In this document: piece by piece, positions 36,960 through 47,308 of the stretch
Position numbering within the stretch: the stretch's first letter is position 1
Layout: the number at the start of each line of letters is the position of its first letter
NCBI RefSeq assembly: GCF_003591485.1
Contig: NZ_QZCF01000014.1
Location: forward strand, 1-64,000
Length of the DNA stretch: 64,000 nucleotides
From: Paenibacillus sp. 1011MAR3C5
GTDB taxonomy: Bacteria > Bacillota > Bacilli > Paenibacillales > Paenibacillaceae
Reading direction: 5' to 3'
Translations under genes and position numbers: made by a program
Notes under the pieces: generated by a model
Told to the model about the DNA's origin: nothing
The model's input: the letters and a program-made list of their open reading frames with translations, nothing else
Databases searched by the model: none

Positions 36960-37100
36960 CGCATACCGTAGACAGTAGGTGCCCCCATGGGCTTAATTTC
37001 CTACCGAGGTGTTATGATAAAACGTTTGGGAATGCGGCAGGTCAGCCTGCTTGCGATCAACGAAATCATGGCCTTCGCATCGTCTGCGAAGGCCTTTCTC
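36960..37100 (+). promoter_or_regulatory. L10 leader RNA
   Basis: The 239-bp gap before rplJ holds a structured leader: GCAGG/CCTGC near 37037-37050 and a perfect 10-bp stem GGCCTTCGCA / TGCGAAGGCC at 37070-37094 with a TTT tail. This fits the L10 leader that binds L10-(L12)4 and lowers expression of rplJ-rplL when these proteins are in excess. The exact fold was not computed. Confidence 0.65.
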
Positions 37101-37166
37101 ATGCACCAGTGGAAAGGAATATCCGTCGTATTCACGGGATGTATAATATTACGGGAGGTGTACAGT

Positions 37167-37670
37167 TTGGCTAACGCAAAGATCATCCAAGAGAAACAAG
37201 AAGCGGTTGCTGTGATCCAGTCGAAGTTGACTTCGAGCTCCAGCACGGTTATTGCCGACTATCGCGGATTGAACGTTGCGCAAGTTACTGAACTTCGTAA
37301 GCAGCTCCGCGAGGCGGGCGTTGATTTCCAAGTTCTGAAAAACTCGCTCGTTCGCCGCGCTACTGAAGGTACAGAATTGACGGCGCTTAATGACATTCTG
37401 ACAGGACCTACTGCTGTTGCATTCAGCGGCGACGACGCTGTTGCTCCGGCTAAAATCCTGAACGACTTCGCTAAGAAGAACGACGCTTTGAAATTGAAAG
37501 GCGGCGTTGTTGAAGGTAAAGTCGTGGATACAGATCAAATCAAGGCTCTTGCAGAGCTTCCTTCTCGCGAAGGTTTGCTCTCCATGCTCCTCAGCGTGCT
37601 TCAAGCTCCAGTTCGCAACTTCGCCCTTGCGGTTAAAGCGGTTGGAGAGAAACAAGAAGCAGGCGCTTAA
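37167..37670 (+). CDS. rplJ: Ribosomal protein L10
   Basis: A 167-residue protein that anchors the L12 dimers on the GTPase centre. [19 protein letters not shown] near 37 and LKNSLVRRA near 60 are family blocks. GGGAGGTG fits a TTG start at 37167; the reading frame continues upstream into the leader without a plausible start. Confidence 0.95.
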   Translation: MANAKIIQEKQEAVAVIQSKLTSSSSTVIADYRGLNVAQVTELRKQLREAGVDFQVLKNSLVRRATEGTELTALNDILTGPTAVAFSGDDAVAPAKILNDFAKKNDALKLKGGVVEGKVVDTDQIKALAELPSREGLLSMLLSVLQAPVRNFALAVKAVGEKQEAGA

Positions 37671-37757
37671 TCACATTTGTGATGTCCTTGAAGTCGGACT
37701 CGCTTCGGCTTCGTAACTTGCAATACCAAAAACTAAACCATTTCGGAGGTATATACC

Positions 37758-38120
37758 ATGTCTAAAGAGCAAATCTTGGAAGCAATTAAAGGTATGACTG
37801 TTCTTGAACTGAACGATCTTGTTAAAGCAATCGAAGAAGAATTCGGCGTAACAGCTGCAGCTCCAGTTGCAGTAGTAGCTGGCGGCGGCGCTGCTGAAGC
37901 TGCTGCTCAAACTGAGTTCGACGTTATCTTGACAAGCGCTGGCGCTTCCAAAATCAACGTTATCAAAGTGGTTCGCGAAATCACTGGTCTTGGCCTGAAA
38001 GAAGCTAAAGATCTGGTTGACGGCGCTCCTAAACCAATCAAAGAAAAAGTTGGCGAAGATGAAGCTAACAGCGTGAAAGCTAAGCTTGAAGAAGCTGGCG
38101 CTTCCGTAGAAGTTAAGTAA
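37758..38120 (+). CDS. rplL: Ribosomal protein L7/L12
   Basis: A 120-residue acidic protein of the ribosomal stalk that recruits EF-Tu and EF-G. The N-terminal dimer domain is followed by an Ala-rich hinge ([19 protein letters not shown]) and the C-terminal domain with [18 protein letters not shown]. Present as the usual partner of rplJ. Confidence 0.97.
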   Translation: MSKEQILEAIKGMTVLELNDLVKAIEEEFGVTAAAPVAVVAGGGAAEAAAQTEFDVILTSAGASKINVIKVVREITGLGLKEAKDLVDGAPKPIKEKVGEDEANSVKAKLEEAGASVEVK

Positions 38121-38175
38121 TTTGACTTCACAACATGACAGCATGGTTGGCTGATTGGCGAGCTTATGCTGAGGG

Positions 38176-38205
38176 ACCCCTTAGAACCGCATGGTTTTAA
38201 GGGGT
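38176..38205 (+). terminator. Hairpin after rplL
   Basis: ACCCCTTAGAACC pairs with GGTTTTAAGGGGT (one mismatch). There is no T run, so it may be an attenuator or processing site more than a full terminator. Confidence 0.55.
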
Positions 38206-38226
38206 TCGTTGTATGTTATAGAGGTT

Positions 38227-38429
38227 GTTCAAAAAGTCCGTTTTTGATCACGGAGCAGATCAGGAAGCCTACTCGACATTGAATATGTCATTCAGCCGGA
38301 ACCTCCGGTGCTCACGTAGCTTTCACTACGCGCCTCATTTCCTGGCTTTATCCCATCTTCTGCAGCGTTTTGAAAATAACGCATCATCGGAAGCATAAGC
38401 TCATGTGCTGAAAACCGGACTTTTTGAAC
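38227..38429. repeat. 203-bp element with perfect 14-bp terminal inverted repeats
   Basis: GTTCAAAAAGTCCG (38227-38240) and its exact reverse complement CGGACTTTTTGAAC (38416-38429) bound a non-coding segment with internal pairs such as CCGGAACCTCCGG. The layout is like a miniature inverted-repeat transposable element or a dispersed intergenic repeat. No flanking target duplication is obvious. It lies between rplL and the methyltransferase gene. Confidence 0.75.
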
Positions 38430-38468
38430 TCTCACTTATAGGGAGTTATGCGTAAAGGAGGCGGAAGG

Positions 38469-39065
38469 ATGTCTGGCCATTATTACTCCAAGAAGCCAGA
38501 GGTGAATCATAACAGGCAGACCCATGCCGATTCACTCAGAGGTTTTTCGATGAAATTCGTCACGGACGCCGGTGTATTCTCCAAAACAGGTGTCGATTAC
38601 GGGAGCAGAGTGCTGGTTGAGACGATGCAATTAGATGAAGGAGACCGTGTGCTGGACGTAGGCTGCGGCTATGGTCCTATCGGGCTAACGGCAGCGAAGC
38701 TGGTCGGCTCCGGGCATGTTACGATGATTGATATCAATGAACGCGCTGTCGAGCTAGCCAAGGAAAATGCGAAGCTAAACAAAATTACGAATGTAACGGC
38801 GATTCAAAGCGACCTGTTCGAAGCGGTCAAGACTGACCGATTCAATGTGATATTGACCAATCCTCCAATCAGGGCCGGGAAGACGGTCGTTCACCAAATC
38901 TTTGAAGAAGGTTATGCTTTATTGCAAGAAGGCGGCAGCATGTGGGTGGTCATTCAGAAGAAGCAAGGCGCTCCGTCCGCTATGGATAAGCTTGAAGCGA
39001 TATTCGGAGAAGTGGAAGAAATGACGAAGGATAAGGGCTATTGGATTTTGCGGGCGCAGAAATAA
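38469..39065 (+). CDS. Class I SAM-dependent methyltransferase (RsmC-like, YbxB type)
   Basis: A 198-residue methyltransferase with SAM-binding motif I VLDVGCGYGPIGLTAA near residue 67 and the catalytic-site NPPIRAG near 133 that marks N2-guanine RNA methylases. It lacks the N-terminal half of E. coli RsmC. The Bacillus homologue ybxB lies between rplL and rpoB too. AAGGAGG at 38455-38461 favours the ATG at 38469 over one at 38448. Target RNA not known from sequence. Confidence 0.88.
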   Translation: MSGHYYSKKPEVNHNRQTHADSLRGFSMKFVTDAGVFSKTGVDYGSRVLVETMQLDEGDRVLDVGCGYGPIGLTAAKLVGSGHVTMIDINERAVELAKENAKLNKITNVTAIQSDLFEAVKTDRFNVILTNPPIRAGKTVVHQIFEEGYALLQEGGSMWVVIQKKQGAPSAMDKLEAIFGEVEEMTKDKGYWILRAQK

Positions 39066-39083
39066 GCCTAAAAAAGATTTGAC

Positions 39084-39113
39084 TTGACATTTTGAATATG
39101 GTAGTATTATAAA
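39084..39113 (+). promoter_or_regulatory. Promoter of rpoB-rpoC with nearby inverted repeat
   Basis: TTGACA (39084-39089) and TATAAA (39108-39113) are 18 bp apart. The -35 lies inside CTTGACATTTT (39083-39093), which is matched by an exact reverse complement at 39153-39163. The resulting 5' leader is about 290 nt and holds a second TATAAT (39208-39213) without a good -35. Confidence 0.65.
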
Positions 39114-39412
39114 ATGTCAGCATAAAATTGCTTGAAATCTCTTTAGTCAACTAAAATGTCAAGTGCAAATTTTTAGCGCGGAATGCATACTTTTGCATCA
39201 TTTGACGTATAATGTTTACATTTTGGGCAAAATTACTTGATATGACACCGTCGCACCCGCGCTGCGAATGGTAGCTGCCGGAAACATGCTCTTTTTTCGA
39301 ACTATATTCGATAAGGGCTTTTCTTTATTTATCTATATAGGCGGGTGATGCCGTCTAGGGTAACGCAGCGAAGTATCGATGCTGTGAGACAGACATGAGG
39401 GGTGAGGTTAAG

Positions 39413-42400
39413 TTGGCAGGACAACTTGTTCAGTATGGTCGGCGGACGCGGAGAAGCTACGCTCGGATCAACGAGGTGCTGGAAGTCCCGAACCTGATTG
39501 AAATCCAACAAAAATCGTATGAGAAATTTCTGGAGACCGATCTGATCGAGCTGTTCCAGGATATCTCGCCGATTTCGGACTTTACGGGTAATCTATCGCT
39601 TGAGTTTATCGATTATAGCTTGGGCGAGCCGAAATATTCGGTGGATGAATCAAAAGAGCGCGACGTGACGTATGCGGCACCGCTGCGCGTGAAGGTTCGT
39701 CTGTTCAATAAGGAAACGGGCGAGGTTAAGGAACAAGAAGTGTTCATGGGTGATTTCCCGCTGATGACGGAGACAGGCACGTTTATTATTAACGGCGCCG
39801 AGCGCGTTATCGTCAGCCAATTGGTTCGCTCCCCAAGTGTGTACTTCAGCACGAAGGTTGATAAGAACGGGAAGAAGACGTACACGGCGACGGTCATTCC
39901 GAACCGTGGCGCTTGGCTGGAGCTGGAGACAGACGCCAAAGACATTATTTACGTTCGTATCGACCGGACCCGGAAAATACCGGTAACGGTGCTTTTGCGT
40001 GCACTAGGCTTTGGCACAGACGCGGAAATTTTGGATTTGCTCGGCCATGACGAGTATATTCGCAACACGCTGGACAAGGATAGCACGGATTCCACGGAAA
40101 AAGCGCTGATTGAGATCTACGAGCGTCTTCGTCCGGGCGAGCCTCCTACCTTGGACAATGCGAAGAGTCTATTGGTCGCGCGTTTCTTTGACCCGAAACG
40201 ATATGACTTGGCCAATGTAGGCCGTTATAAGATAAACAAGAAGCTCCACATCAAGAACCGACTGTTCAATCAGCGTCTTGCCGAGAATCTGGTTGATCCG
40301 TCCACGGGCGAGATCATCGCAGAGACGGGCCAGATGATTGACCGTCGTTTGCTTGATGAAATCCTCGAGAAGCTCGAGACAGATGTAGGCTTCAAGACAT
40401 ACCATGTGGCTAACGGTGTACTGGATGCTGATAGTATTCCACTACAAGCGATCAGTGTATTCTCGCCATTGGACGATAACAAAGTGATTAAGGTCATTGC
40501 CAACGGCATAATTGACAAATCCGTTAAGCACATTACGCCTGCGGATATCATTTCGTCCATTAACTATTTCATTAACTTGCTGCACGGCGTTGGCAGCACG
40601 GACGATATTGACCATCTGGGCAACCGTCGTCTGCGCTCTGTCGGCGAGTTGCTGCAGAATCAATTCCGTATCGGTCTATCCCGTATGGAACGTGTCGTTC
40701 GCGAGCGGATGTCCATCCAGGACGCGAATGCGATCACGCCGCAAGCGCTGATCAACATTCGTCCGGTTATCGCATCGATCAAAGAGTTTTTCGGTTCTTC
40801 CCAGCTGTCCCAGTTCATGGACCAGACGAATCCGCTTGCGGAACTTACGCATAAGCGCCGTCTGTCCGCACTCGGACCTGGCGGTCTGACGCGTGAGCGC
40901 GCTGGCTTCGAAGTTCGTGACGTCCATCACTCGCACTATGGCCGTATGTGCCCGATCGAGACGCCAGAGGGACCGAACATTGGTCTGATCAACTCCTTGT
41001 CTACGTTCGCCCGCATCAATGAATACGGCTTTATTGAAGCGCCGTATCGTTGGGTTGATCCGAAAACAGGCATTGTAACCGAGCAGATTGCTTATCTGAC
41101 GGCAGATGAAGAGGACAACTACGTAATCGCGCAAGCGAACGCTGAGCTGAATTCGGAGAGCAAGTTCGCCGAAGCACAGACCATTGTCCGTTATAATAAA
41201 CAAGCAGACAACATCTTAACCATGCCAAGCGACCGCGTTGACTACATGGACGTATCGCCTAAGCAGGTCGTATCGGTTGCGACGGCGCTTATTCCGTTCC
41301 TGGAAAATGATGACTCCAACCGCGCCCTGATGGGTTCGAACATGCAGCGGCAGGCTGTTCCGCTTCTTATTCCGAAAGCGCCGTTCGTCGGCACAGGAAT
41401 GGAGCATAAGGCGGCGAAGGATTCCGGCGTGTGTATCGTCTCCAAGTATGACGGTGTCATTGAGCGCGCGTCTGCGAACGAGATTTGGCTGCGCCGCGTC
41501 GAGACGATTGACGGCAAGCAAGTAACCGGCGATCTGATCAAGCACAAGCTGCATAAGTTCATGCGTTCCAACCAAGGAACATGCATTAACCAACGTCCGC
41601 TTGTCCGCAAGGGCGATGTCATCAAGAAAGGCGACATCATGGCAGACGGTCCATCCACAGAGATGGGCGAATTGGCACTTGGACGCAACGTTGTCGTAGC
41701 CTTCATGACTTGGGAAGGTTACAACTACGAGGATGCCATCTTGCTTAGCGAGAAATTGGTGAAGGAAGATGTTTACACTTCCATTCACATTGAAGAATAT
41801 GAATCCGAAGCCCGCGATACCAAGCTGGGACCTGAGGAAATTACGCGTGATATCCCTAACGTGGGTGAAGAAGCGCTCCGCAATCTCGACGAGCGCGGTA
41901 TTATCCGCGTCGGCGCCGAGATCAGCGCAGGCGACATCCTCGTAGGTAAAGTAACGCCGAAGGGCGTAACAGAGCTGACTGCCGAAGAGAGATTGCTCCA
42001 TGCGATCTTCGGTGAGAAGGCACGCGAGGTTCGTGATACGTCGCTGCGCGTACCGCATGGTACGGACGGCATCGTCGTAGACGTGAAGGTATTCACACGC
42101 GAGAACGGTGACGAGCTGCCTCCTGGCGTGAATCAATTGGTCCGCGCTTATATCGCTCAGAAGCGTAAAATCTCTGAAGGCGATAAAATGGCCGGACGTC
42201 ACGGCAACAAGGGTGTTATCGCCCGCATCATGCCGGAAGAGGATATGCCGTTCCTGCCGGACGGAACGCCTGTTGAAGTCGTTCTGAACCCGCTGGGCGT
42301 ACCTTCCCGGATGAACATCGGCCAGGCGCTCGAAGTTCACCTTGGCATGGCGTGCAAACACCTGGGCCTACATGCTGCAACTCCTGTATTTGACGGCGCT

Positions 42401-42958
42401 CGTGAGAACGACGTATTCGATACGATGGAAGAAGCAGGCATGCAGCGTAACGGTAAGACGGTTCTGTACGACGGACGTACAGGCGAGTCCTTCGAACGTG
42501 AAGTGACCGTCGGCGTCATGTACATGATCAAACTTGCGCACATGGTTGACGACAAGATCCATGCCCGTTCGACGGGTCCTTACTCGCTCGTTACGCAGCA
42601 GCCACTCGGCGGTAAAGCCCAGTTCGGCGGACAGCGCTTCGGTGAGATGGAGGTTTGGGCGCTCGAGGCCTACGGTGCAGCCTACACGCTGCAAGAGATT
42701 CTTACGGTCAAATCCGACGACGTGGTCGGCCGCGTGAAGACGTATGAATCGATCGTAAAAGGCGAGAACGTTCCGGAGCCTGGCGTTCCAGAGTCGTTTA
42801 AAGTATTGATCAAAGAGCTTCAAAGCTTGGGCATGGACGTGAAGATCCTGACCGAGAATGAAGAAGAGATCGAGATGAAAGAAATCGACGATGACGAAGA
42901 GGCAACTGGCGATAAGCTCAACCTCAACCTAGAAGGCGCAGAAGCAGGCGTTGAATAA
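39413..42958 (+). CDS. rpoB: RNA polymerase beta subunit
   Basis: An 1181-residue catalytic subunit. The rifampicin region reads [20 protein letters not shown] and [17 protein letters not shown], the wild-type (sensitive) form. GGGGTGAGG fits a TTG at 39413, which gives the normal N-terminus [19 protein letters not shown]; the ATG at 39395 lies in the ribosome binding site. A strong hairpin precedes rpoC. Confidence 0.97.
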   Translation: MAGQLVQYGRRTRRSYARINEVLEVPNLIEIQQKSYEKFLETDLIELFQDISPISDFTGNLSLEFIDYSLGEPKYSVDESKERDVTYAAPLRVKVRLFNKETGEVKEQEVFMGDFPLMTETGTFIINGAERVIVSQLVRSPSVYFSTKVDKNGKKTYTATVIPNRGAWLELETDAKDIIYVRIDRTRKIPVTVLLRALGFGTDAEILDLLGHDEYIRNTLDKDSTDSTEKALIEIYERLRPGEPPTLDNAKSLLVARFFDPKRYDLANVGRYKINKKLHIKNRLFNQRLAENLVDPSTGEIIAETGQMIDRRLLDEILEKLETDVGFKTYHVANGVLDADSIPLQAISVFSPLDDNKVIKVIANGIIDKSVKHITPADIISSINYFINLLHGVGSTDDIDHLGNRRLRSVGELLQNQFRIGLSRMERVVRERMSIQDANAITPQALINIRPVIASIKEFFGSSQLSQFMDQTNPLAELTHKRRLSALGPGGLTRERAGFEVRDVHHSHYGRMCPIETPEGPNIGLINSLSTFARINEYGFIEAPYRWVDPKTGIVTEQIAYLTADEEDNYVIAQANAELNSESKFAEAQTIVRYNKQADNILTMPSDRVDYMDVSPKQVVSVATALIPFLENDDSNRALMGSNMQRQAVPLLIPKAPFVGTGMEHKAAKDSGVCIVSKYDGVIERASANEIWLRRVETIDGKQVTGDLIKHKLHKFMRSNQGTCINQRPLVRKGDVIKKGDIMADGPSTEMGELALGRNVVVAFMTWEGYNYEDAILLSEKLVKEDVYTSIHIEEYESEARDTKLGPEEITRDIPNVGEEALRNLDERGIIRVGAEISAGDILVGKVTPKGVTELTAEERLLHAIFGEKAREVRDTSLRVPHGTDGIVVDVKVFTRENGDELPPGVNQLVRAYIAQKRKISEGDKMAGRHGNKGVIARIMPEEDMPFLPDGTPVEVVLNPLGVPSRMNIGQALEVHLGMACKHLGLHAATPVFDGARENDVFDTMEEAGMQRNGKTVLYDGRTGESFEREVTVGVMYMIKLAHMVDDKIHARSTGPYSLVTQQPLGGKAQFGGQRFGEMEVWALEAYGAAYTLQEILTVKSDDVVGRVKTYESIVKGENVPEPGVPESFKVLIKELQSLGMDVKILTENEEEIEMKEIDDDEEATGDKLNLNLEGAEAGVE

Positions 42959-42971
42959 CACGATGACTGAG

Positions 42972-43010
42972 CTTCAATCGGGAGCCGCTTCGGCGGCCCC
43001 GCGATTGAAG
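42972..43010 (+). other. Stem-loop in the rpoB-rpoC spacer
   Basis: CTTCAATCG (42972-42980) pairs with CGATTGAAG (43002-43010), enclosing GCCGC-TTCG-GCGGC (42984-42997). No T tract follows, so full termination is unlikely; RNA processing or partial attenuation between beta and beta' is possible. Confidence 0.6.
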
Positions 43011-43059
43011 TTCAGCTTCTGATAAGACACAGTCATACATGACGAAGGAGGGTTGCTCC

Positions 43060-46000
43060 TTGTTGGACGTGAACAACTTCGAGTATATGAAAATTGGTCT
43101 GGCTTCGCCGGATAAAATTCGCTCGTGGTCCCGCGGAGAAGTCAAGAAGCCGGAAACCATTAACTACAGAACGCTTAAGCCCGAGAAGGAAGGTCTCTTC
43201 TGTGAGAAGATTTTCGGACCGACCAAGGATTGGGAATGTCATTGCGGTAAGTACAAACGCGTACGCTACAAAGGCGTAGTCTGCGATCGCTGCGGAGTAG
43301 AAGTAACCCGCGCGAAAGTACGCCGTGAACGTATGGGCCACATCGAGCTTGCAGCTCCTGTATCCCACATCTGGTACTTCAAAGGCATTCCAAGCCGCAT
43401 GGGTCTTGCACTGGATATGTCCCCTCGCTCCCTTGAGGAGATCATCTATTTCGCATCTTATGTCGTGACGGATCCAGGCGATACGCCGCTTGAGAAAAAA
43501 CAGCTCCTGTCCGAGAAGGAATACCGCAGCTACCGTGAGAAGTACGGCTACGGCTTCCAAGCTGGCATGGGTGCTGAAGCTGTCAAGAAGCTGCTTCAAG
43601 ACATCGACGTTGAGCGCGAGCTTGAGACGCTGAAGGAAGAGCTTCGCACGGCACAAGGCCAACGCCGTAACCGCGCGATTAAGCGCCTTGAAGTTATTGA
43701 AGCATTCCGTAATTCCGGCAATCAGCCGGAGTGGATGATTCTTGATGTGCTGCCGGTAATCCCGCCGGAGCTTCGCCCGATGGTACAGCTGGACGGCGGC
43801 CGCTTCGCGACCTCCGACCTGAATGATCTGTACCGCCGCGTAATTAACCGGAACAATCGTCTGAAACGCCTGCTTGATCTGGGCGCTCCGGACATTATCG
43901 TACAGAACGAGAAACGTATGCTTCAGGAAGCGGTTGACGCCCTGATCGACAACGGCCGTCGCGGCCGTCCGGTAACAGGACCAGGCAATCGTCCACTGAA
44001 ATCCCTCAGTCATATGCTGAAGGGTAAGCAAGGCCGTTTCCGTCAGAACTTGCTCGGTAAACGTGTCGACTACTCTGGTCGTTCCGTTATCGTTGTAGGT
44101 CCTAACCTGAAAATGTTCCAATGCGGCCTTCCGAAGGAAATGGCGCTGGAGCTGTTCAAGCCTTTCGTGATGAAGGAGCTTGTGAACAAAGGTCTTGCTC
44201 ACAACATCAAGAGCGCAAAACGTAAAGTCGAGCGCGTAAGTCCTGAAGTATGGGACGTTCTTGAAGAAGTCATCAAGGAGCATCCGGTTCTCTTGAACCG
44301 TGCACCGACGCTTCACAGACTTGGTATTCAAGCATTCGAACCGATTCTGGTCGAAGGCCGCGCCATCAAGCTGCATCCGCTCGTATGTACGGCTTATAAC
44401 GCCGACTTCGACGGTGACCAGATGGCCGTTCACGTTCCGCTGTCTGCGGAAGCGCAAGCCGAAGCTCGCCTTCTCATGCTGGCATCCGGCAACATCCTGA
44501 ACCCGAAAGACGGCAAGCCTGTTGTTACGCCTTCCCAGGATATGGTTCTGGGCAGCTACTATCTGACGATGGATAACATCGAAGCTAAAGGCACAGGTTC
44601 CGTATTCGCAACGGTGAATGAAGCGATCTCCGCATACCAACGCGGAATCGTATCCCTGCACGCGCGTATCTTCATTCCGGTGAAGGTCCTGAAGAAAACC
44701 AACTTCACAGAGCAACAGCAAGCTTCCTTGCTCGTTACGACTGTAGGTAAAGTCATCTTCAACGAAATCTTCCCAGAAGATTTCCCTTACATCAACGAAG
44801 CGACGAAGGTTAACTTGCTGCAAGGCACTCCTGATAAGTACTTTGTGTACGAAAAGGGCGCCGATTTGCAGAAGTTCATCGACGACTTGGCTACGCCGGG
44901 CGCGGTAGGCAAAGACTACCTTGGCCAAATTATTGCGGAATGCTTCCGTCAATACCATACAACGCTGACTGCGGTTATCCTTGACCGTATCAAGCAGCTT
45001 GGTTTCACGTATTCCACTAAAGCGGGTATTACGATCGGTGTTGCCGACGTTATTATTCCGAAGGAAAAAGTGGAAATCATGAAAGCATCCGACGAGAAGG
45101 TTGCTACCGTTATGAATCAGTACCGCCGCGGTCTGATCACGAACGAAGAGCGTTATGACCGTATCATCGGTATCTGGAGTAAATGTAAGGACGAAATTAC
45201 GGAAGTTCTCATGAAATCGATGGATCGTTACAACAACATCATGCTCATGGTGGATTCCAAAGCACGGGGTAACAAATCCCAGATTACACAGCTTGGCGGT
45301 ATGCGCGGTCTGATGGCGAATCCATCCGGTCGTATCATCGAGTTGCCAATCAAATCGAACTTCCGTGAAGGCCTGACGGTCCTCGAGTACTTTATCTCGA
45401 CGCACGGTGCGCGTAAAGGTCTTGCCGATACAGCGCTTCGTACTGCTGACTCCGGTTACCTGACTCGCCGTCTGGTAGACGTGGCGCAGGACGTAATCGT
45501 CCGCGAAGACGATTGCGGCACGGACAAAGGCTTCACAGTCAGCAAGATCCAGGATGGCAAAGAGGTTATCGAGGATCTGTATGACCGTATCGAAGGCCGC
45601 TATGCATTCGAGACGATCCGTCATCCGCAGACGGGCGAAGTGATCGTCAACCGCAGCGAGCTGATCGATTCGAACAAAGCCGATGCGATCATCGATGCTG
45701 GCGTAGAGCGTCTGCAAATTCGCTCTGTACTCAGCTGTCGTGCGCGTCATGGCGTATGTAAGATCTGTTACGGACGCAACCTGGCGACTGGCAAGCACGT
45801 TGAGATCGGCGAAGCGGTAGGCATTATCGCGGCGCAATCGATCGGCGAGCCGGGTACACAGCTGACGATGCGTACGTTCCATACAGGCGGCGTTGCCGGC
45901 GACGATATCACGCAAGGTCTTCCGCGTATTCAGGAGCTCTTCGAGGCTCGTAATCCGAAAGGCCAAGCGATCATCTCCGAGCTTGACGGCGTCATCAAAG

Positions 46001-46686
46001 AAATTCGCGAAGCAAAAGACCGTCGCGAGATCGAGGTTCAAGGCGAAGCCGAGTCCAAGGTCTATGCGGTCACTTACGGCTCGCGTATCCGCGTAGCGGA
46101 AGGCCAGCACATCGAAGCAGGCGACGAGCTGACAGACGGTTCGATCGATCCGAAGGATATGCTTCGCATCAAAGGCATTCGCGGCGTACAGAACTACATC
46201 CTGCAAGAGGTACAGCGCGTATACCGTAACCAAGGCGTTGAGATCAATGATAAGCACGTCGAGGTTATGATCAAGCAAATGCTGCGCAAAATCCGCATCG
46301 TCGATGCCGGCGATACGACTCTGCTGCCAGGCGCATTCGTAGACATTCATGAATACGAATCCGCTAACCGCGAAGCGATCTTTGCAGGCAAAGAGCCGGC
46401 GGTTGCGAAGCCAGTATTGCTCGGTATTACGAAAGCGTCCCTCGAGACGGATTCCTTCTTGTCTGCAGCTTCCTTCCAGGAGACAACTCGTGTCCTGACG
46501 GACGCAGCGATCAAAGGCAAGGTCGACCAGCTTCTTGGTCTGAAGGAGAATGTTATCATCGGCAAGCTGATCCCGGCTGGTACGGGTATGCAGCGCTACC
46601 GCAACATTCGCTTCGCAGGCCTGGAAGAAGAAGCAGTCGAAGGTGCCGAGAAAAGTGAAGCTGCTGAGCCATTGGCAGTAGAATAA
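43060..46686 (+). CDS. rpoC: RNA polymerase beta' subunit
   Basis: A 1208-residue subunit. The zinc-binding [20 protein letters not shown] is near residue 65 and the catalytic NADFDGDQM with its Mg-binding aspartates near 450. Starts at TTG 43060, seven bases after AAGGAGGG, giving the family-typical [10 protein letters not shown]. The C-terminal tail is short and acidic. Confidence 0.97.
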   Translation: MLDVNNFEYMKIGLASPDKIRSWSRGEVKKPETINYRTLKPEKEGLFCEKIFGPTKDWECHCGKYKRVRYKGVVCDRCGVEVTRAKVRRERMGHIELAAPVSHIWYFKGIPSRMGLALDMSPRSLEEIIYFASYVVTDPGDTPLEKKQLLSEKEYRSYREKYGYGFQAGMGAEAVKKLLQDIDVERELETLKEELRTAQGQRRNRAIKRLEVIEAFRNSGNQPEWMILDVLPVIPPELRPMVQLDGGRFATSDLNDLYRRVINRNNRLKRLLDLGAPDIIVQNEKRMLQEAVDALIDNGRRGRPVTGPGNRPLKSLSHMLKGKQGRFRQNLLGKRVDYSGRSVIVVGPNLKMFQCGLPKEMALELFKPFVMKELVNKGLAHNIKSAKRKVERVSPEVWDVLEEVIKEHPVLLNRAPTLHRLGIQAFEPILVEGRAIKLHPLVCTAYNADFDGDQMAVHVPLSAEAQAEARLLMLASGNILNPKDGKPVVTPSQDMVLGSYYLTMDNIEAKGTGSVFATVNEAISAYQRGIVSLHARIFIPVKVLKKTNFTEQQQASLLVTTVGKVIFNEIFPEDFPYINEATKVNLLQGTPDKYFVYEKGADLQKFIDDLATPGAVGKDYLGQIIAECFRQYHTTLTAVILDRIKQLGFTYSTKAGITIGVADVIIPKEKVEIMKASDEKVATVMNQYRRGLITNEERYDRIIGIWSKCKDEITEVLMKSMDRYNNIMLMVDSKARGNKSQITQLGGMRGLMANPSGRIIELPIKSNFREGLTVLEYFISTHGARKGLADTALRTADSGYLTRRLVDVAQDVIVREDDCGTDKGFTVSKIQDGKEVIEDLYDRIEGRYAFETIRHPQTGEVIVNRSELIDSNKADAIIDAGVERLQIRSVLSCRARHGVCKICYGRNLATGKHVEIGEAVGIIAAQSIGEPGTQLTMRTFHTGGVAGDDITQGLPRIQELFEARNPKGQAIISELDGVIKEIREAKDRREIEVQGEAESKVYAVTYGSRIRVAEGQHIEAGDELTDGSIDPKDMLRIKGIRGVQNYILQEVQRVYRNQGVEINDKHVEVMIKQMLRKIRIVDAGDTTLLPGAFVDIHEYESANREAIFAGKEPAVAKPVLLGITKASLETDSFLSAASFQETTRVLTDAAIKGKVDQLLGLKENVIIGKLIPAGTGMQRYRNIRFAGLEEEAVEGAEKSEAAEPLAVE

Positions 46687-46717
46687 GCGTTTATCGCCTT
46701 ATCAGGCGATTCGATAG

Positions 46718-46769
46718 AGCGACACATGGGTTCTCGCACGTTGTGCAGACGACCCATGTGTCGCTTTTC
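46718..46769 (+). terminator. Terminator of rpoB-rpoC
   Basis: AGCGACACATGGGT pairs perfectly over 14 bp with ACCCATGTGTCGCT, and TTTTC follows. It separates rpoC from the unknown genes and str operon. Confidence 0.88.
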
Positions 46770-46935
46770 TTTGTTTTCGGTGTAAACATGGCAGAGGGGT
46801 ATGGAATATGCTAATAGTGATCCATCATTTTCAAATGATGGGAATGAAGAAGCAACTTTGAAGCTGGGCTAAGCGTTCTATTGGATGAGAGCGCTTTGAC
46901 AGCTTCTTTTAACAAAGCAAAGGGAGCTGAATGAT

Positions 46936-47157
46936 GTGAAGACCATCTCATTAAAGCTGCTTGTTCTAATTATGTTAATTGTGCTGGCGGTCATTTCTAT
47001 ATGGCTGGAGCGCAAAGCCGATGATGGAGCTGCCAGCGGGGCAATAGGCGATCAGGTAATTGTAGTTACCGACATGGAAGAGCTGAGCGAGTTGTGGCTA
47101 TCATCTGATGGGACAGTCAGTCCCCTAAGTGAAATTCAGTTGGAAGGCTTCGACTGA
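46936..47157 (+). CDS. Short membrane-anchored protein of unknown function
   Basis: A 73-residue protein opening with one hydrophobic helix (SLKLLVLIMLIVLAVISIWL), then WLERKADD and an acidic tail. No family recognised. The short extracytoplasmic part (GAIGDQVIVVTDMEELSELW) contains no motif I know. GTG at 46936 has AGGGAG nine bases upstream. It lies in the rpoC-rpsL gap, and its junction 'WLERK' is like 'LWERKG' of the next gene. Confidence 0.55.
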   Translation: MKTISLKLLVLIMLIVLAVISIWLERKADDGAASGAIGDQVIVVTDMEELSELWLSSDGTVSPLSEIQLEGFD

Positions 47158-47308
47158 ACGGAGAATAACGAGTGCGTGGAGTTATCGGCGAAAGAAGTGA
47201 GAGGTTCGTTAATAACTAATTGACGGCTAGTGACGATGGTTTCGTATTCATAAGAATGGTGTAAGGATATAAAGTGAATTTTGAAAAGGGAACAGAGGAG
47301 CGATGAAT

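Noticed and set aside
43033-46350. 1105-residue open frame on the minus strand
   Set aside because: It lies opposite rpoC in a complementary frame and has no family motif. Strong codon bias of rpoC keeps the opposite frame open. The same applies to long minus-strand frames opposite clpC, rpoB, cysS and fusA.
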